From Verrucomicrobiales bacterium (lineage in GTDB: Bacteria > Verrucomicrobiota > Verrucomicrobiia > Verrucomicrobiales > V1-33): a stretch of DNA of 64,000 nucleotides. The DNA is taken from NCBI GenBank assembly GCA_028293125.1, contig JAQGPJ010000067.1:49248-113247 (forward strand), written 5' to 3'. The position numbers and the translations under genes were made by a program. Every line of letters begins with the position of its first letter. Position 1 is the first letter of the stretch. Positions 43,948 through 54,700 of the stretch are shown piece after piece. The notes under the pieces were generated by a model. The model had not been told where the DNA came from, searched no databases, and was given only the letters and a program-made list of their open reading frames with translations.

Positions 43948-46119
43948 TCACCGCCAGATGCTCTTCAGTCCGTAAACGTCCAGATTTTTAAATTCCGCCA
44001 CCCCGCCCTTTACGGACACTCCCATCGAGAAGTCGTCGGGCTTGAAGTTGAAGTTGACGGGAATGAAGCGGTGGCCGCGGCTGGCGAAGATTTCCAGTCC
44101 GGTGCGGTCGGCATACAGGGTGAAGTCCAGCTGTCCCTCATGCAGCGGAGCCGGCACCCGGACGCCATCGACGCTGAACTCCTGTTTGGCGGCATCGTAC
44201 ATCACCGGCAATCCCCGCACGATGAAGGTGACGGTGCCCTGGGGAGGCGGCACCAGATCCGCGCGGATCTCCACCAACTCCTCCTGCACGGCGGCGAGCG
44301 GATTGGCAGTGTTCTCCTCCAGTTTGAAACCGCCGAACGGATGCTGTTTGGCCCGCAGGGACTGGAGTTCCTCCACTGGCTGGCGGCTCATCCGGATGCC
44401 GTCCGGCGTTTTCACCAGCTTCAGCTCCATCGGCACGCTCATGGACTGATTGAACGCGGATCCGTCCCGGTCCGTGGCCGTGCGCCACCAGCCGATTTCC
44501 ACCCGGCGGCCTTTGGGCTCGTTGCTGAAGGTTTGGGCGGCATAATATTCCCGGCCAAATTGTCCTGGCAGTTTGGTGGCCTCCGGAGTGAAGGTCCGAC
44601 CGTCAAAAGTGCCGATGGCATATTCGCTGTTGGCTCCTTGGAGCACCCATTTTTTCTCCCCGTTGCCGCCCTCCACCGGCAGTTCAAAAAACTCCGGGCA
44701 CTCAAACAGGAATCCCTTTTCGCCCTTTACGGCGCTGACCGGGGTCCAGTCTTTCAGATTCGGGGAGGTCAGGAACTGCACTTGGCTGCCGCCGTCGCGC
44801 TCCACCCACAGCACCATCACCCAGTGCTTCGAGGGCTCATGCCGGATGACTTTGGGATCGCGGTTGCCGTCGGTGAACTTTTTAACCACCGGCGGCTCCA
44901 GTTTGGTGAAGGTCCGGCCATCCAGACTCCAGGCCAGACCCTGCTCCCAGGAGGTTTCAGCAGCCGTGTAGAAGAGCACCACCGGCGGTTTTCCGGGCTG
45001 GCCGAGGCCGCTGGTGTTGGCCGTGTCCACGAGGCCGCCGCCACTGAACATGGTGCCGTGCGGGTCGGGATACAGGGCGTTCCCCACCTCCTTCCAATGC
45101 ACCAGATCCGGGCTCACGGCATGTCCCCAGTGCATGTTGCCCCACTGGACTCCGTAGGGGTTGTGCTGGAAGAAGAGGTGGTACTCTCCATTGAAGAAGA
45201 CCAGTCCATTGGGGTCGTTCAGCCATCCCCGACGGGCCGAGAAATGGAACTGGCCGCGGTTGTGCTCCTGGTAAAGGTCCGCGCCGGCATCGGGGTCACC
45301 CTCGCGCTGGTCGAGTTTCTCAAAGGCTTTTGAGTCCAGCCGCAGCCGGTCCACCTTCAGCTCCACCTGCTGCCCGCGCCAGGCGCTGATGTCCAGCCAG
45401 GACACCCAGTCCGGTTTTTCATCCGCCAGCTCGATGCTGAACCAGCGTTTCCGCTCTCCGCCCACACTCAATTCGACATTCCGTTTGGCGGCGCCGTTTT
45501 TAACGGGCAGTGCCAGCCAGTTTCCGGTGGCGCTGAAAGTGGTCTGAAACGGGCGCTCCATATGGAGCGGCAGCACCGGTTTGGTGTCCGTGAAGACGAT
45601 TTGATCCACACTCACATGCCCCCAGCTGCCTTCGGCGTCATCGATAATCTCCAGATGCGCGGTTTTGCCTTTGATGTCCGTCACGTCCCACGAGCCTGGC
45701 TCCAGGCGCTCGGAGCCGCCGGACACCGTGTTCGGCCCCGTGGCCGTGCGGACGGGCTTGCCATCCACCACCAGATTCAGGCAAGTCTTCCCGGCAAATC
45801 CACCGCCGCCGATCAGAAAAGTGATATACGGCTTCTGGATCAGAAAGTCGCTTGAGGACATCGTCCCGCGTGAGTTGTCGCCGCCGGCGAAGGAATTCAC
45901 CAGACCCGTGCCCGCAAACCCCTCCACAGCCATCTGGCCGGGCAGTGCCCCCTTGGCCGGCGCTTTGCCGAAGGCTGCACCGCCCACCAGCCATGGGCCG
46001 TAGTCCGGGCCTTCAAAGTCGGCGAAAACCACGTCCTCCGCCGCGGACAGCCGCGATACGAGGGGCGGCAGACACAGGAAGGCGGCAACGGTGCACAGGG
46101 CAGTGACGTGAGTTTTCAT
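43948..46119 (-). CDS. Secreted GH32 fructan hydrolase (levanase/inulinase-like)
   Basis: A 723-residue exported enzyme with a signal peptide (VTALCTVAAFLCLPPLVSRL). An N-terminal jelly-roll-like region of about 270 residues precedes the catalytic five-bladed propeller. Its three acidic motifs are visible: WLNDPNGLVFFNGEYHLFFQ with the nucleophile Asp, GNRDPKVIRH with the transition-state Asp, and FECPEFFEL with the acid/base Glu. A C-terminal beta-sandwich ends the protein. GH32 enzymes release fructose from levan, inulin or sucrose outside the cell. No transporter or fructokinase is next to it. Confidence 0.92.
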   Translation of the reverse strand: MKTHVTALCTVAAFLCLPPLVSRLSAAEDVVFADFEGPDYGPWLVGGAAFGKAPAKGALPGQMAVEGFAGTGLVNSFAGGDNSRGTMSSSDFLIQKPYITFLIGGGGFAGKTCLNLVVDGKPVRTATGPNTVSGGSERLEPGSWDVTDIKGKTAHLEIIDDAEGSWGHVSVDQIVFTDTKPVLPLHMERPFQTTFSATGNWLALPVKNGAAKRNVELSVGGERKRWFSIELADEKPDWVSWLDISAWRGQQVELKVDRLRLDSKAFEKLDQREGDPDAGADLYQEHNRGQFHFSARRGWLNDPNGLVFFNGEYHLFFQHNPYGVQWGNMHWGHAVSPDLVHWKEVGNALYPDPHGTMFSGGGLVDTANTSGLGQPGKPPVVLFYTAAETSWEQGLAWSLDGRTFTKLEPPVVKKFTDGNRDPKVIRHEPSKHWVMVLWVERDGGSQVQFLTSPNLKDWTPVSAVKGEKGFLFECPEFFELPVEGGNGEKKWVLQGANSEYAIGTFDGRTFTPEATKLPGQFGREYYAAQTFSNEPKGRRVEIGWWRTATDRDGSAFNQSMSVPMELKLVKTPDGIRMSRQPVEELQSLRAKQHPFGGFKLEENTANPLAAVQEELVEIRADLVPPPQGTVTFIVRGLPVMYDAAKQEFSVDGVRVPAPLHEGQLDFTLYADRTGLEIFASRGHRFIPVNFNFKPDDFSMGVSVKGGVAEFKNLDVYGLKSIWR

Positions 46120-46344
46120 AGGTCGGGCAGTGAGGCTGTGAAGATGGACGGGTTGCGGAAAACCGTGCTCCGAAAAACGCCCGCCCCATGCCGGTCTGTC
46201 GGATTTCCTCCCGGCAGCCGGCAGTCAGCCGCGACTTCCGTGCACGTCCCGATCTTTCCCCGGCCAATGCACCCGGCACAAGAAACAATTGCTCCAATTC
46301 CTTCCCAAGACTCTCAAAGACCGGGACAGGCTCACGTAAAAACG
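46120..46344. other. Intergenic gap upstream of the GH32 gene
   Basis: About 225 bases between two minus-strand genes. Likely promoter of the GH32 gene; I see no clear signal. Confidence 0.4.
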
Positions 46345-48483
46345 TCATGGCCCCGGATTCCGCCCCCCATCCGCCAAGCGCGCCGGGGGTGCCTCTGCCA
46401 CGGGGGTGGCTCCATCCAGCCGGAAGAGCCGGTTATCATAGAGCAGGTCCGCCGTCTGGAACAGAGCCGCTCCGTCGCGCATCAACTCCTGGAACCGGGC
46501 TTCGGGGTTTGCCACGGGATTCAGAGCGCCGGTCCGGGGATCACCCTCCCGGAACTCCATAACCTTGTTCAGTCCAAAGACCACTTGCCGGCCATCGCGG
46601 TAGATGGCGATGGAGCGGTTATGGTGCATCAGGCAACGGCTGCGCTCCGCGGCTGTCGGCTCCAGCAGATTGTGGCCAAAAAACAAAGATTCGTAAGGCC
46701 GCCCGATCAGTCCCAGAATGGTGGGAGTCACATCCAGCTGGCAGCCCAGCACATCAATCCGTCCCGGTGAGGGTGCGGCCGCCGGTCCCACGATCATCAT
46801 GGGGATCTGATAGCTCTTCATGGGGATGGTCTCGCTGCCGTAAACCCGTGCCCCATGGTCGGCGATGACTACAAACACCGTGTCCCTCCAGTAATCCTCC
46901 TTTTTCACCCGGTCAAAAAAGTCCCCCAGCGCCCAATCCGCATACTTGACCGCGTTTTTACGGCTTTTGGCGCTGGGGTCTTCTTTGATGCGTCCGGCGG
47001 GATAGGTGAACGGCAGGTGGTTGGACACGGTCATGAAGGAGACCAGAAACGGTTTGCCGGTGCGGTGCAGAGTGCGCATTTCCTCAATCCCCCGGTGGAA
47101 CATATCCTCATCGGACACCCCCCAGGCAGTGGTGTGCACCGGAGCCACATAATCATCCTGCCCCACCAGCCGGTCCCAGCCGTTGCGCAGGCTGTAGGAG
47201 GCGATGTTGTCAAAGGTCCCACGCCCACCGTAGAGAAACAGGGTGTCATAGCCATCCCGCTTCAGCACGCGGGCGATGGTCTCCACATTATCTGTTTTGT
47301 CCCGCGCCAGGATACTGTCGCCCGGCAGCGGCGGGATACTGGAGAAAACTCCCTCAAATCCGCGGATGGTGCGGTTTCCATCCGCAAACAGATGGGTGAA
47401 AAGCCAGCCGTCCGACTTCGCTAGAGCATCCATGTGCGGAGTGAAGGTCTGCGGCTTGCCATTCTTCTTTTTCGCTCCCAGGCATCCCCAGAATTCCGAC
47501 CCCAGGCTCTCCTCCAGCAGGATGCAGACATTGAGCCGGGGCTTGGAGGTATCGCCCGCCACCTTTTTGATCAGGGAATTCCTGACTTCACTCAGCCAGG
47601 CGTCATTTTGTTGCGGATCGACGGCTCCCGTGGAAGTGAGTACCGGAGCTGCCGTGACTTCCAGGCCGGCAAAGGTTGTTCCCGGCTCCCCCAGCTGACG
47701 CCGGGCGCGGCTCAGCGCCTCCAGCGGCGGCAGGGTGGTATAGAAAACGGTGTAATCGAGGTCCCGCGTCCACGCCGCCCGCACGGCGGATGCCCAGCCG
47801 TTGCCGGCCAGTTCATTGACCACGCGCTCATTGGAGAAGCTGGTTTCGGAGGACCGCACCGTCAGTGCCAAAGCCGCGCACAGCGCCACCCAGCCTCCGG
47901 CTGCCTGGGCATACTGCTTGCCGGACCATTCGCCGCGCTTCGGAGCGAACCAGCGGAAGCCCGCCCAGCACAGTGTCAGGCCTCCCGTCACGCAGGCGGC
48001 CAGAATCGCCGGCACGGGATAGCTTTCCCGGATGTTGGTGAACACCTCCTGCGGATAAATGAGGTAGTCGATGGCGACGGTGTTGAACCGCGACTCGAAC
48101 TCCGCAAAAAAATACCACTCGCTGATCAGCAGAAAGACGCCGGCCATGCAGAGCAGGCCCATCATCACAGGAAACAGCCGCCTCATCCAAGCCGAAAACC
48201 AAGGCCGGCGCGCCAAAGTCCCCGCAAGGCCCGCCGGCAGAGCGATGAGTGAGGACAGCAGCCAGGCCAGACCCATCAGTGCTGCTGTCGCAATCACCGC
48301 CATCACCAAATCCTGATGAAACCCTGCCAGAAACAGCTTCACCGTTTCCCCCGCAGCGGTCTGCGCGGGATGGAATTTGAGCCATAACACCACCCGCAGC
48401 GTTGTCCACGCCAGGAGAATGGAAAAACTGAAGAAAAGGGGAAACCCGAAGGCGGACCGGCGGAGACGACTCAAATAATTCAT
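46345..48483 (-). CDS. LtaS-like phosphoglycerol transferase / sulfatase-fold membrane protein
   Basis: A 712-residue protein from ATG at 48483 (MNYLSRLRRSAFGFPLFF); the frame continues 15 codons upstream. Five hydrophobic segments occupy the first 230 residues (for example SFSILLAWTTLRVVLW and FPVMMGLLCMAGVFLL). The extracellular alkaline-phosphatase-superfamily domain follows: LLEESLGSEFWG (metal Glu), ADGNRTIRGFEGVFSS with the nucleophile Thr, and VIADHGARVYG with the late Asp and His. LtaS-type enzymes transfer phosphoglycerol units from phosphatidylglycerol onto lipids or glycans at the membrane. Here it could modify envelope glycans or lipids. Confidence 0.88.
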   Translation of the reverse strand: MNYLSRLRRSAFGFPLFFSFSILLAWTTLRVVLWLKFHPAQTAAGETVKLFLAGFHQDLVMAVIATAALMGLAWLLSSLIALPAGLAGTLARRPWFSAWMRRLFPVMMGLLCMAGVFLLISEWYFFAEFESRFNTVAIDYLIYPQEVFTNIRESYPVPAILAACVTGGLTLCWAGFRWFAPKRGEWSGKQYAQAAGGWVALCAALALTVRSSETSFSNERVVNELAGNGWASAVRAAWTRDLDYTVFYTTLPPLEALSRARRQLGEPGTTFAGLEVTAAPVLTSTGAVDPQQNDAWLSEVRNSLIKKVAGDTSKPRLNVCILLEESLGSEFWGCLGAKKKNGKPQTFTPHMDALAKSDGWLFTHLFADGNRTIRGFEGVFSSIPPLPGDSILARDKTDNVETIARVLKRDGYDTLFLYGGRGTFDNIASYSLRNGWDRLVGQDDYVAPVHTTAWGVSDEDMFHRGIEEMRTLHRTGKPFLVSFMTVSNHLPFTYPAGRIKEDPSAKSRKNAVKYADWALGDFFDRVKKEDYWRDTVFVVIADHGARVYGSETIPMKSYQIPMMIVGPAAAPSPGRIDVLGCQLDVTPTILGLIGRPYESLFFGHNLLEPTAAERSRCLMHHNRSIAIYRDGRQVVFGLNKVMEFREGDPRTGALNPVANPEARFQELMRDGAALFQTADLLYDNRLFRLDGATPVAEAPPARLADGGRNPGP

Positions 48484-48554
48484 GTCACGGCAGCGGCGGA
48501 CCAATCCGCCGGCTGGATAAAATTCCATGCATTTTTAAAAAATGCCGAATAAAA

Positions 48555-49250
48555 TTAAGGAATTTTCACCAGTACCGGCAGATTCAGCCAAGCCTGAAGA
48601 AAAGGAAGCAATGCCACCACCCCCGCCGCCGCAGGAAACCAGATCACCGCCGTGGCGTGCCGGAAAAACACGGTTGGATTGGAATTCCAAGCCGGAGCGT
48701 GTGCGAGCAGCCGCCAGTCGGGCAGCAGGCGCGGGACTTTTTTCTGGTAGACCTGATGCTCCGCACCGAACAGCTTCTCGAGTTTGGCCTCCTCAGCCGC
48801 CATCACAGGCTGGTAGCCCAGCAGAAAAAGACCGGTGATCACCAGCGGCAGAGTGATGGTTCCCGAAGCCGCAGCCGCCCCCACGGCCCCAAGCAGGCTG
48901 AAGAAATACAGCGGATGCCGGCAAACCGAGTAAGGGCCATCGGCGACCAGCCGCCGGTCCTTGAAGCCGGCGATGTAAAGCGAGCACCATAGCCGTCCCG
49001 CCGCCGCCACACCGGTCAGCAGCAGACCCGCCGTCAGTAAAAGCGCTGATCCAAGCGGATGAGCCGAACTCCATGAGCTGGCCGTAAACAGCAGCATTCC
49101 GGCGAGCACAACCAGCAGGCACCGGCTGAACAGAATGCGGGTGGAGGAGAGATAACGCGACCACAGTGGTTTTACGGGCTGCACCGAGGGTGGGCCGCCA
49201 CTCGGAAGGGGACTGATCGGCAGGGCTTCGGAAACAGTGGAGACTGGCAT
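48555..49250 (-). CDS. ICMT-like membrane methyltransferase (isoprenylcysteine carboxylmethyltransferase family)
   Basis: A 231-residue membrane protein from ATG at 49250 (MPVSTVSEALPISPLPSG); the frame is open upstream but does not look coding. It has about five hydrophobic segments and the ICMT/PEMT core: DGPYSVCRHPLYFFSLLGA, followed by EEAKLEKLFGAEHQVYQKKV. Family members methylate isoprenylated cysteine or phospholipids using SAM. The acceptor here is unknown. It lies between the LtaS-like and histidine kinase genes on the same strand. Confidence 0.85.
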   Translation of the reverse strand: MPVSTVSEALPISPLPSGGPPSVQPVKPLWSRYLSSTRILFSRCLLVVLAGMLLFTASSWSSAHPLGSALLLTAGLLLTGVAAAGRLWCSLYIAGFKDRRLVADGPYSVCRHPLYFFSLLGAVGAAAASGTITLPLVITGLFLLGYQPVMAAEEAKLEKLFGAEHQVYQKKVPRLLPDWRLLAHAPAWNSNPTVFFRHATAVIWFPAAAGVVALLPFLQAWLNLPVLVKIP

Positions 49251-49421
49251 CGGGAATGGACTTTGGGTATGGTTGTGAATTTGCCTGCTTCCTCTGTCGG
49301 GAAAGTGACGGCAGGTTAACAATTCTGTAACCTGGGTTTTCATCCTTCCACCTGCACCGTTTCCCTTCCATCGCCATTTTCTGAAACTTTTCCCGATCCA
49401 GCAGTCCAATTTTGCCCGGCC

Positions 49422-50876
49422 TCAGGGAAACCAAAGTTCAAACACCGAACCCACCGGAGGATGGCTCCGCAGGCGCACCTCCCCCCCATGAAGCCGCATG
49501 ATGGTCTTCACAATCGCCAGCCCCAGGCCGCTGCCACTGCCATTCCCGCTGCCGGTCCGTGATTCATCCACCCGGTAAAAGCGCTCGAACACATGGGACT
49601 GATATGCTTCCGCGATCCCCCCGCCCTCATCCTCCACGGCAAAACATCCCATTCCGCCCGGATCCGCCTGAAATGTCACCGCGACACGACCGCCGGAGGG
49701 AGTATGGCGGATGGCATTGGACACCAGATTGGTCAGGGCCATGCGCAGCAGCCCCGGATCCGCCTGGAGAATTCCATCACCGCCGCTGGTGAGGACAATA
49801 CCCTTCTCCTCGGCCAAAGCCGAGAAGAAATCCAGCACCTCACGCATGGCGGCGGCGGCGTCCACCCCGTCCGGCTTGAGCGTCATGCCTGACTCATCCG
49901 CCCGGGCCAGGAAAAGCAGGCTCTGCACCATCTGGCTGAGGCGCTGGTATTCCTCGGCGTTGGATTCCAGAAGCGTGCGGTAGTCCTCAATGGTCCGTGG
50001 ACGGGACAGCATCAGACTGGTGCTGCCCAGCAGGTTGTTCAGGGGTGTGCGGAACTCATGCGCGGCGTCCGCCGTGAAGGTGGACAGCCGCTGGAAGGCC
50101 TGCCGCAGCCGGCCCAGCATGCGGTCGAACTCCAACGCCAGCGCCGAAAGTTCGCGTGGCCAGGCCTGCGCGCCAATGGGAGCCGCCTGACTCAGACCGC
50201 TCGCCGTGACACTCTGGGCAGCACCCGTAATGGCCTGCAGCGGCTGAAGGCCCCCGCGCGTGACCAGCCAGCCCACCAGACCGGCGGCGGTTGTGGCTCC
50301 CAGGCACATGAGGATCAAATCCTGGCGGTAACCCTCCATCCAATGCTCCAAGTGGTGGATATCCAAGGCCACATGATAAGTGAGCAGCGGCTCTTCGGGA
50401 CTTTTCCTGATCAGGGCCGAAGCCACAAACAAAGGCACTCCTTTGGGGGACTGCATCCGGTGCGGCAGCTGCGGCAGCTGATCGGCGGGCAGAGGGGACG
50501 GCAATTGCGGGGACGGCGGCAGCAGCCGGGCAGCCCCAGGCGTCTCCAGCAACACCCTGCCCTCCCCATCGGTCAAACGTCCGTAGAGCTTTTCCAACTG
50601 ATGGGTGGCAGCGGACTCCATCACCAGTTCCCGCGCCTCCCGCATGTCGCCGGGATGCTCCGCCAGCAGATGCCGCAGGGTGGCGATGTTGTCGGAGAGC
50701 AGTTCCCCGTCCTCGACCTCGAAATTCCGGTAAATACCACGGTGGAACAGCACCGCCACCACGGAGAACATCACCAGCGTGGTGACTGTGTACCCCAGCA
50801 CCAACCGTGCGGTCAGCGACAGCGGCAGGCAGCGGCGGCGGGCGGCGCCGGCGGGCGGGGCCTCAATCATGACCAT
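49422..50876 (-). CDS. Sensor histidine kinase (CusS-like)
   Basis: A 484-residue inner-membrane kinase with two membrane segments (LVLGYTVTTLVMFSVVAVLF and LILMCLGATTAAGLVGWLVT) bracketing an extracytoplasmic sensor region of about 140 residues. A HAMP-like linker precedes the H-box AHEFRTPLNNLLG, with phospho-acceptor His273. The N-box NLVSNAIRHTPSG and the G-boxes DEGGGI and GSGSGLGLAIV complete the ATPase. It resembles heavy-metal sensors. Its 5' end overlaps the 3' end of the response regulator gene, so the pair is cotranslated; the next codon pair reads ATGA at the overlap. Confidence 0.93.
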   Translation of the reverse strand: MVMIEAPPAGAARRRCLPLSLTARLVLGYTVTTLVMFSVVAVLFHRGIYRNFEVEDGELLSDNIATLRHLLAEHPGDMREARELVMESAATHQLEKLYGRLTDGEGRVLLETPGAARLLPPSPQLPSPLPADQLPQLPHRMQSPKGVPLFVASALIRKSPEEPLLTYHVALDIHHLEHWMEGYRQDLILMCLGATTAAGLVGWLVTRGGLQPLQAITGAAQSVTASGLSQAAPIGAQAWPRELSALALEFDRMLGRLRQAFQRLSTFTADAAHEFRTPLNNLLGSTSLMLSRPRTIEDYRTLLESNAEEYQRLSQMVQSLLFLARADESGMTLKPDGVDAAAAMREVLDFFSALAEEKGIVLTSGGDGILQADPGLLRMALTNLVSNAIRHTPSGGRVAVTFQADPGGMGCFAVEDEGGGIAEAYQSHVFERFYRVDESRTGSGNGSGSGLGLAIVKTIMRLHGGEVRLRSHPPVGSVFELWFP

Positions 50877-51549
50877 GACCCCGGTCCTCCATCACATATC
50901 CCAAGCCGCGCACGGTGTGGATCAAACGGCTGCTGAAACCCTCGTCCACCTTCCGGCGCAGGCGGCCCAACGCCACATCGACGGCATTGGAGTCCGTGGA
51001 GAAATTCATGTCCCAGACCTGCTCCGCCAGCAGCGTGCGCGACAGCACATCACCCGCGCGGCGGGCCAACAGGCTCAGCAGCTGGAATTCCTTGGCCGTC
51101 AGGTCGATCACCTTCCCTCCGCGCCGCGCTTTCATGCGGGGCAGATCCAGCTCCAGATCCGCCAGCCGGATGACCTCCGCCTGCCGCGCCGGCCCCCTCC
51201 GCAGCAGAGTCCGCAGCCGCGCCAGAAACTCTGCCCACGCGAAAGGTTTGACCAAGTAGTCATCGGCCCCCAGCTCCAAGCCCTTCACCCGGTCCGGCAC
51301 CGTGTCACGGGCCGTGAGAAAAAGCACCGGCGTCTCGATCCCCTTGGCCCGCATGGCCCGCAGCACACTCCAGCCATCCATCACCGGCAGCATCACATCC
51401 AGCACCACCAGATCATAATGCCGGTCCTCCGCCAGATACAGTCCGGCCTGCCCGTCCTCGGCGGTGTCGGCCACGAAACCGTTCTCCGCCAGTCCCCTGG
51501 CCAGAAACTCGCGGCTGCGCCGTTCATCCTCGATAATCAGAATCCGCAT
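50863..51549 (-). CDS. OmpR/CusR-type response regulator
   Basis: A 228-residue regulator from ATG at 51549 (MRILIIEDERRSREFL). The receiver domain has the acidic pocket (EDE at residues 7-9), the phosphorylated Asp51 in LVVLDVMLP, and a switch Thr/Lys pair (LTARD and VKPFAWAEFL). The C-terminal winged helix ends with HTVRGLGYVM, typical of OmpR regulators. It works with the histidine kinase encoded right after it. A likely metal or envelope stress signal is inferred only from similarity to CusRS. Confidence 0.95.
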   Translation of the reverse strand: MRILIIEDERRSREFLARGLAENGFVADTAEDGQAGLYLAEDRHYDLVVLDVMLPVMDGWSVLRAMRAKGIETPVLFLTARDTVPDRVKGLELGADDYLVKPFAWAEFLARLRTLLRRGPARQAEVIRLADLELDLPRMKARRGGKVIDLTAKEFQLLSLLARRAGDVLSRTLLAEQVWDMNFSTDSNAVDVALGRLRRKVDEGFSSRLIHTVRGLGYVMEDRGHGHD

Positions 51550-51737
51550 AGGTGCGGAGCATACCACAGGGATGTCCAGGCTCCAATAACCCTTTTGTTA
51601 ACCGCACCGGGCGCGGCGGATTTGTGCAGGGGGATGGATCATGGAGGACAACCAATGATTCAGCCTCAAATCCAAGCCAAGCCCGGGAAGCCTGTGACGT
51701 AATCCGTTCATCCAGTTTACAAATGCTATATTGAGAG

Positions 51738-54700
51738 TCACGGTGCCTTCATGCCGATTCTGAAGTAACGTCTCACCGCGCCAGCCGGCACATTGGCGGT
51801 AAGAATGGTTTCAGCGCCGCTGGCGGTGACTTCAGTGCCCCATTGTGCCCAACCAACTGACGGATCAGTGCTGGTCTGCACATGGTATTGGTATCCCGGA
51901 GTCGTCGCGACGGTGAACCGGTATTGCCCGGCAATCAGAGTCCAGTCCCGAATCGCGAATGGCCCGCCTGTGGGCACAAAACTGGAATGAAGCAGATAGT
52001 TCCCTATGTCGAACCCCTCCACTTTCAGCCAATAAGCACCGGGCAGAACCTCCCACTCAATCCGGAAATTGAGATCATCGTTGGAGTCGTCGGAACGGGT
52101 CAGATAGCCCGCCTGGTCCCGCAGTTCGGCCAATGTGTCCAAATTCCCCGTGGTCCAGGCGGTGAAGCGGCCTGGACGGTCAAACATAAACACAAACCAG
52201 TCACTGTCCGCATCGGACTGAATCCGGCCTGCCACCTCTGATCCGGGAGTGCCGGGACTGGCGCTTTCAGCCGAATTCCCAAAGTCATCCGTATAACTGA
52301 CAACACTGACTGTGACCGTTCGTGATGGCAGGCCCGGTGCTGAGAAGGTCAGGGTGCCGGCATGAGTCCCGGCAGGCAGTGAAGCAAGCTGGCGCACGGA
52401 CACAACGGAGGGCTGAAAGGACGCTGAACCACTGGCAGGCACCGCAGCCATCCAGGGGACGCTGGACGACACACTCCAAGCCAGTATGCCAGGTCCGGAG
52501 TTGGCGATCATTACTCCTCCAAGCGCTCCGCTTTCAATAGATGCACGGCTCACGCTCAAAATAGCACTGTTCAGAACCAACCCCGGTGTGCCGACGGTAT
52601 TTGCGGCAATGGCATTGTCGCCAACGGCCACCAGATCCGCGCCGGAACTGATCAGGGCATACAGACTGCGGGACCATGCGGGCTCTGCTCCCTCCCATAT
52701 CAATCCATCCTCTGAAACAAGCAATCCCCGATGATCAATCCCCGAAGCGGAATCATGCTTCAACGTTATCGCAATATATAAACCGGAATGCCGCACAAGG
52801 GACTGAAGGTTTCCAAACCGCTCCAGATCAATGGAGCACTGAATCCACCTCCCCATGCCGGGTTCGTAAACCCAAAGCTCATTGTAGCCTTCAACAAACA
52901 ATCTTTCCGCCACCGTAAAAACCCTCCGCGCGAAGGAAAAAGGAAGTGCGACGCTGGAGTTGGTCCAGGTCACACCGCCATCCTCGGAATTCAGAATAAC
53001 TGAATAACCGACCGCCAGGCCCCGTGATCCGGCAAACGCCACGCTGACCAGGCTGTCCGTCACTCCGGAGGGCCGGGTGCTCCAAACCACACCGTCAACA
53101 GAGCGCAGAATCACCCCGTCCTCCCCCACCGCGACATAGGCGGAATCCGACGCTGCGACCGCATTCAGTCCGGTTCCCTCCACGGCTTGAGGCGCACTCC
53201 ATGTCAGGCCATCAACCGAGCGGCACACCCTGCTTTTCCAAGAGGCGGTGGAGGAATTATAAAAGTATCCGGCAACAACAAATCCCCCTGTCTCCCTCCA
53301 AGCGATTCCATGACCGTCAAACTGCAGGATACCCTCTTTCCAAGCCATCCCGTTTGTCAGTCCGGAGACAGGCGCGGTGGCGCTGGAATATCCCCCCACC
53401 GCCACCGCGCGCGAGGAACTTCGCGCTGCATACCGGAACTCCTCCGATGAAAGAGAGGGCGGCGTGATATCCGTCCAGTACAGCAGCCGGTCATCCACCA
53501 GGTATTCCCTGCTTTCGGAAATGCGGCCGCCCCGGCCGTCGGACGCCCAGGCAGTGACCATCCGCCCGCCCCCGATTCCGAACTGGATCGATGCCGGAGA
53601 GCCCACGGGATAGAAACGACCCGCGCTTTCCCATAAAACGGTCACTGGATCGGCGTCCGCATCCGTTGTGGCAGTGGTGAAATCCGCTGGTGTCCTGGCA
53701 GCAAGAGCCGGAGGCCATTTCACTGTCAAAGAAGGCCTGATGTTATCCGCATGCACCAAGCCGCTGTGCAGGATTTTTCCGTCATATCCGTAAAACCAGA
53801 CGCGGCCGTCCTGAAACCGCATATTTTCAAAGTAACCATCAGCCCCCTCCATCAGCGGCGGCAGCAGGTCCCAGTTTGAGCCGTCAACTGAAACCGCGCA
53901 CGTTGTGTTCCATGTCGAGTCGACCGGGTTGAAATCACTGCTGGCTGCGATCCAAAGCCCGTCAGCGTGTATGATCCTGACGGGATTGAAATTCTCCAGA
54001 AGGAAGTTGCGGGATTCCCAGCTGAGACCTCCGTCCACGGACCACCAAAAGAAATCCGCATTTCCAACCGCGGCCACCCGCAGACCGTCGGTTGCCAGAC
54101 TGCTCAGCCATAACAATGTGTTGGGAACGGCATGGCGCTCCCAGTTCACTCCGTCGGGGCTTGTGAGAATGACTCCATTCCCACCGCAGGCGACCAGTCC
54201 CTCCGTTGTCGCGGTAATGTCGCGCAGATCATCAACGAGATTTGTTGTCCGTGCTGTCCATGCTTTTCCGTCCGGGCTGCTGAGAATGGTGCCTGTCTTT
54301 CCCACCGCGTAAAAAGCTCCCCTCCAACAAACCACGGAGTTGAGCCCGGGCTGGGCGGGTGGCTGTATGGTCTTCCATATGACACCATCGGCGGAGGCCG
54401 ATATCATACCCCGCCATGACGAGGTTTCATCCTCGTAATAACCACCGACGGCAACAATCCCCAAAGGCCCCGCTGCCAGACGCCGGCGGCTGTAACCCAG
54501 CTCGTGGCGCTGAGTCCGCCACTGAATACCATCCGCACTCAGACCGCTCTGCCAGTAGGCTGTCCCCACATGCATCCCTTTGTGAACAATAGCATCCAAA
54601 AAAGCATGATCCTCCGATCCTGGCACACTCTCCCATTCCGCCAAAGGGTCCGCCACCGGCAGGGAAAGCGTCTGTGTGGCCACTCCGCCTTTCCCATCCG